Assembly: GCA_017562135.1 (NCBI GenBank)
Contig: QEYB01001312.1
Span: 1,798,001 to 1,862,000 of the forward strand
Direction: 5' to 3'
Source: Dipylidium caninum
Lineage: Eukaryota; Platyhelminthes; Cestoda; Cyclophyllidea; Dipylidiidae
Length of the DNA stretch: 64,000 nt
Shown here one piece after another: positions 63,028-64,000 of the stretch; position 1 is the stretch's first letter; the number at the start of each line of letters is the position of its first letter. A program made the position numbers and the translations under genes. The notes beneath the pieces are model-generated. The model ran no database searches and was not told where the DNA came from. It saw only the letters and a list, made by a program, of their open reading frames with translations.

Positions 63028-64000
63028 ACTTCGTATTACCGGACTTCCGTACCCGTGTGTACGTGCGAGTGTGCGTATGTCTATCACACCGCAGATCATA
63101 TCTTTCCTTTCCACGTCTTATCCACTCCACTCTGCTCATTTTCCGTACTATCCTCTTCCGACCCACCCCGGGGTCAGGTTATTATCTTGTAATTACCCAA
63201 GGTTAATGCCAACGCACGTTTCTGATGCAGCCCAGTGAAAAGGTTCCGCCGTGATCCGCTTAAACACACGTGGTAGTGGTTTACCATTATTGATGTGAAG
63301 CCACCCATAACCTGGTCACGAGAAATGGAGTAGGAGCACAAGGAGGCGCAGTGCGCCCGTTCCGGTGACTGGTTTTCGAGGAGAGGATCCACTGGTGCAC
63401 AAGGGTATGAGCCACTAGGTGGAAATGCAACCATTTCTGTGGCCACAAATATTCATGAGGGGATGCCTTCATGTTGGCATGGGGCGGAGAGATACCTCAT
63501 CTCTGCACTGGAGATTGACGAATTCCCGAAACCATTGTGGTGTTGATGGTGTTGGACGCGTACGCATTCGCCTGGGCACCACTTTAGCGTCGAACCCGCA
63601 TGGATGTCCAATCACAAAGCGGAAGTGCGTGTGGCAATTGTTATCTGCGTCCTGGAAAGAAAGCTCCGCTCTCCATTTGGAGGTTGGGCGGGTGGAGGCC
63701 TATCCGTGTTAGACACCTTCTTTCCCACCACCGGTATCAGTCATGGACTCCAATTGATTGTGGCTTTTCGTGATATTAAGCATATTAATCACACATGACC
63801 ATAGAGCTCGGAGGAGATCGTAATTAATTATAGGGAATGAATGTGTCAAAATCGTGCCGAAGACGGAACTTACACAATTCGGAGGGATCCCGTCAGTGGT
63901 CAACAATGATTGTAAAATTTTGTCGAGCGCACAGACGCCAATCGTTCTTGGGCGATGACCTTAGAATAGAGCTATCACGACGTAGACAAGCAAGGCACCG

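Larger units (their letters stand above)
59629..64000. other. Right end of the window, low-complexity tracts, no gene recognised
   Basis: Purine-rich, G-rich and trinucleotide tracts dominate 61.0 to 63.1 kb. One minus-strand open stretch at 62311-62637 has a protein-like composition (RWHQICFAF, TIEEIQVNG) but no identifiable family or splice partner. Confidence 0.35.

Noticed and set aside
1..64000. tRNA, rRNA or CRISPR-type arrays
   Set aside because: I found no foldable tRNA, no rRNA-like block and no regularly spaced repeats; a covariance-model scan would be the decisive test.

Overview
This is eukaryotic nuclear DNA. It has multi-exon genes with GT-AG and a few GC-AG introns, no operon structure and no bacterial signals. 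Many introns are only 28 to 46 nt, others 66 to 81 nt, and in two genes the small introns lie at the 5' end and the long ones at the 3' end. That pattern, with moderate GC and the protein families present, points to a parasitic flatworm, most likely a tapeworm (inference, not proven).

Layout: 1 to about 16 kb holds no gene I recognise, only two short tandem repeats and several poly-G/poly-C runs. At 16.2 to 16.8 kb on the plus strand is an uninterrupted gene for the N-terminal acetyltransferase NAA50. From 34.6 kb down to 19.1 kb on the minus strand runs a spread-out gene for ARMC8 (GID5), the armadillo-repeat subunit of the CTLH/GID ubiquitin ligase. One of its long introns carries a small inverted-repeat element at 27.1 kb. 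From 37.65 to 35.6 kb, minus strand, is a secreted C16orf89/UPF0764 family gene with the shortest introns of the window. From 37.65 to 44.7 kb I find no confirmed gene, only weak exon candidates.

From 54.23 to 44.73 kb, minus strand, is a complete 18-exon gene for a contactin-associated protein (CASPR / Neurexin IV). I could assemble it with every exon phase matching: signal peptide, discoidin domain, four laminin-G domains, two EGF domains, a fibrinogen-like region, one membrane span and a short tail with a protein 4.1-type motif and a hydrophobic C-terminus. From 54.2 to 64 kb there is a CpG- and CCAAT-rich promoter-like patch near 59.0 kb followed by a possible non-coding first exon on the plus strand, and then purine- and G-rich low-complexity tracts.

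The genes are not an obvious functional unit. NAA50 and ARMC8 are general housekeeping factors for protein N-termini and protein turnover, C16orf89 is a secreted protein of unknown role, and CASPR is a cell-adhesion protein of septate-type junctions and neurons. NAA50 and ARMC8 are convergent; ARMC8, C16orf89 and CASPR all lie on the minus strand. All family assignments are by eye from remembered family sequences, without a database search.
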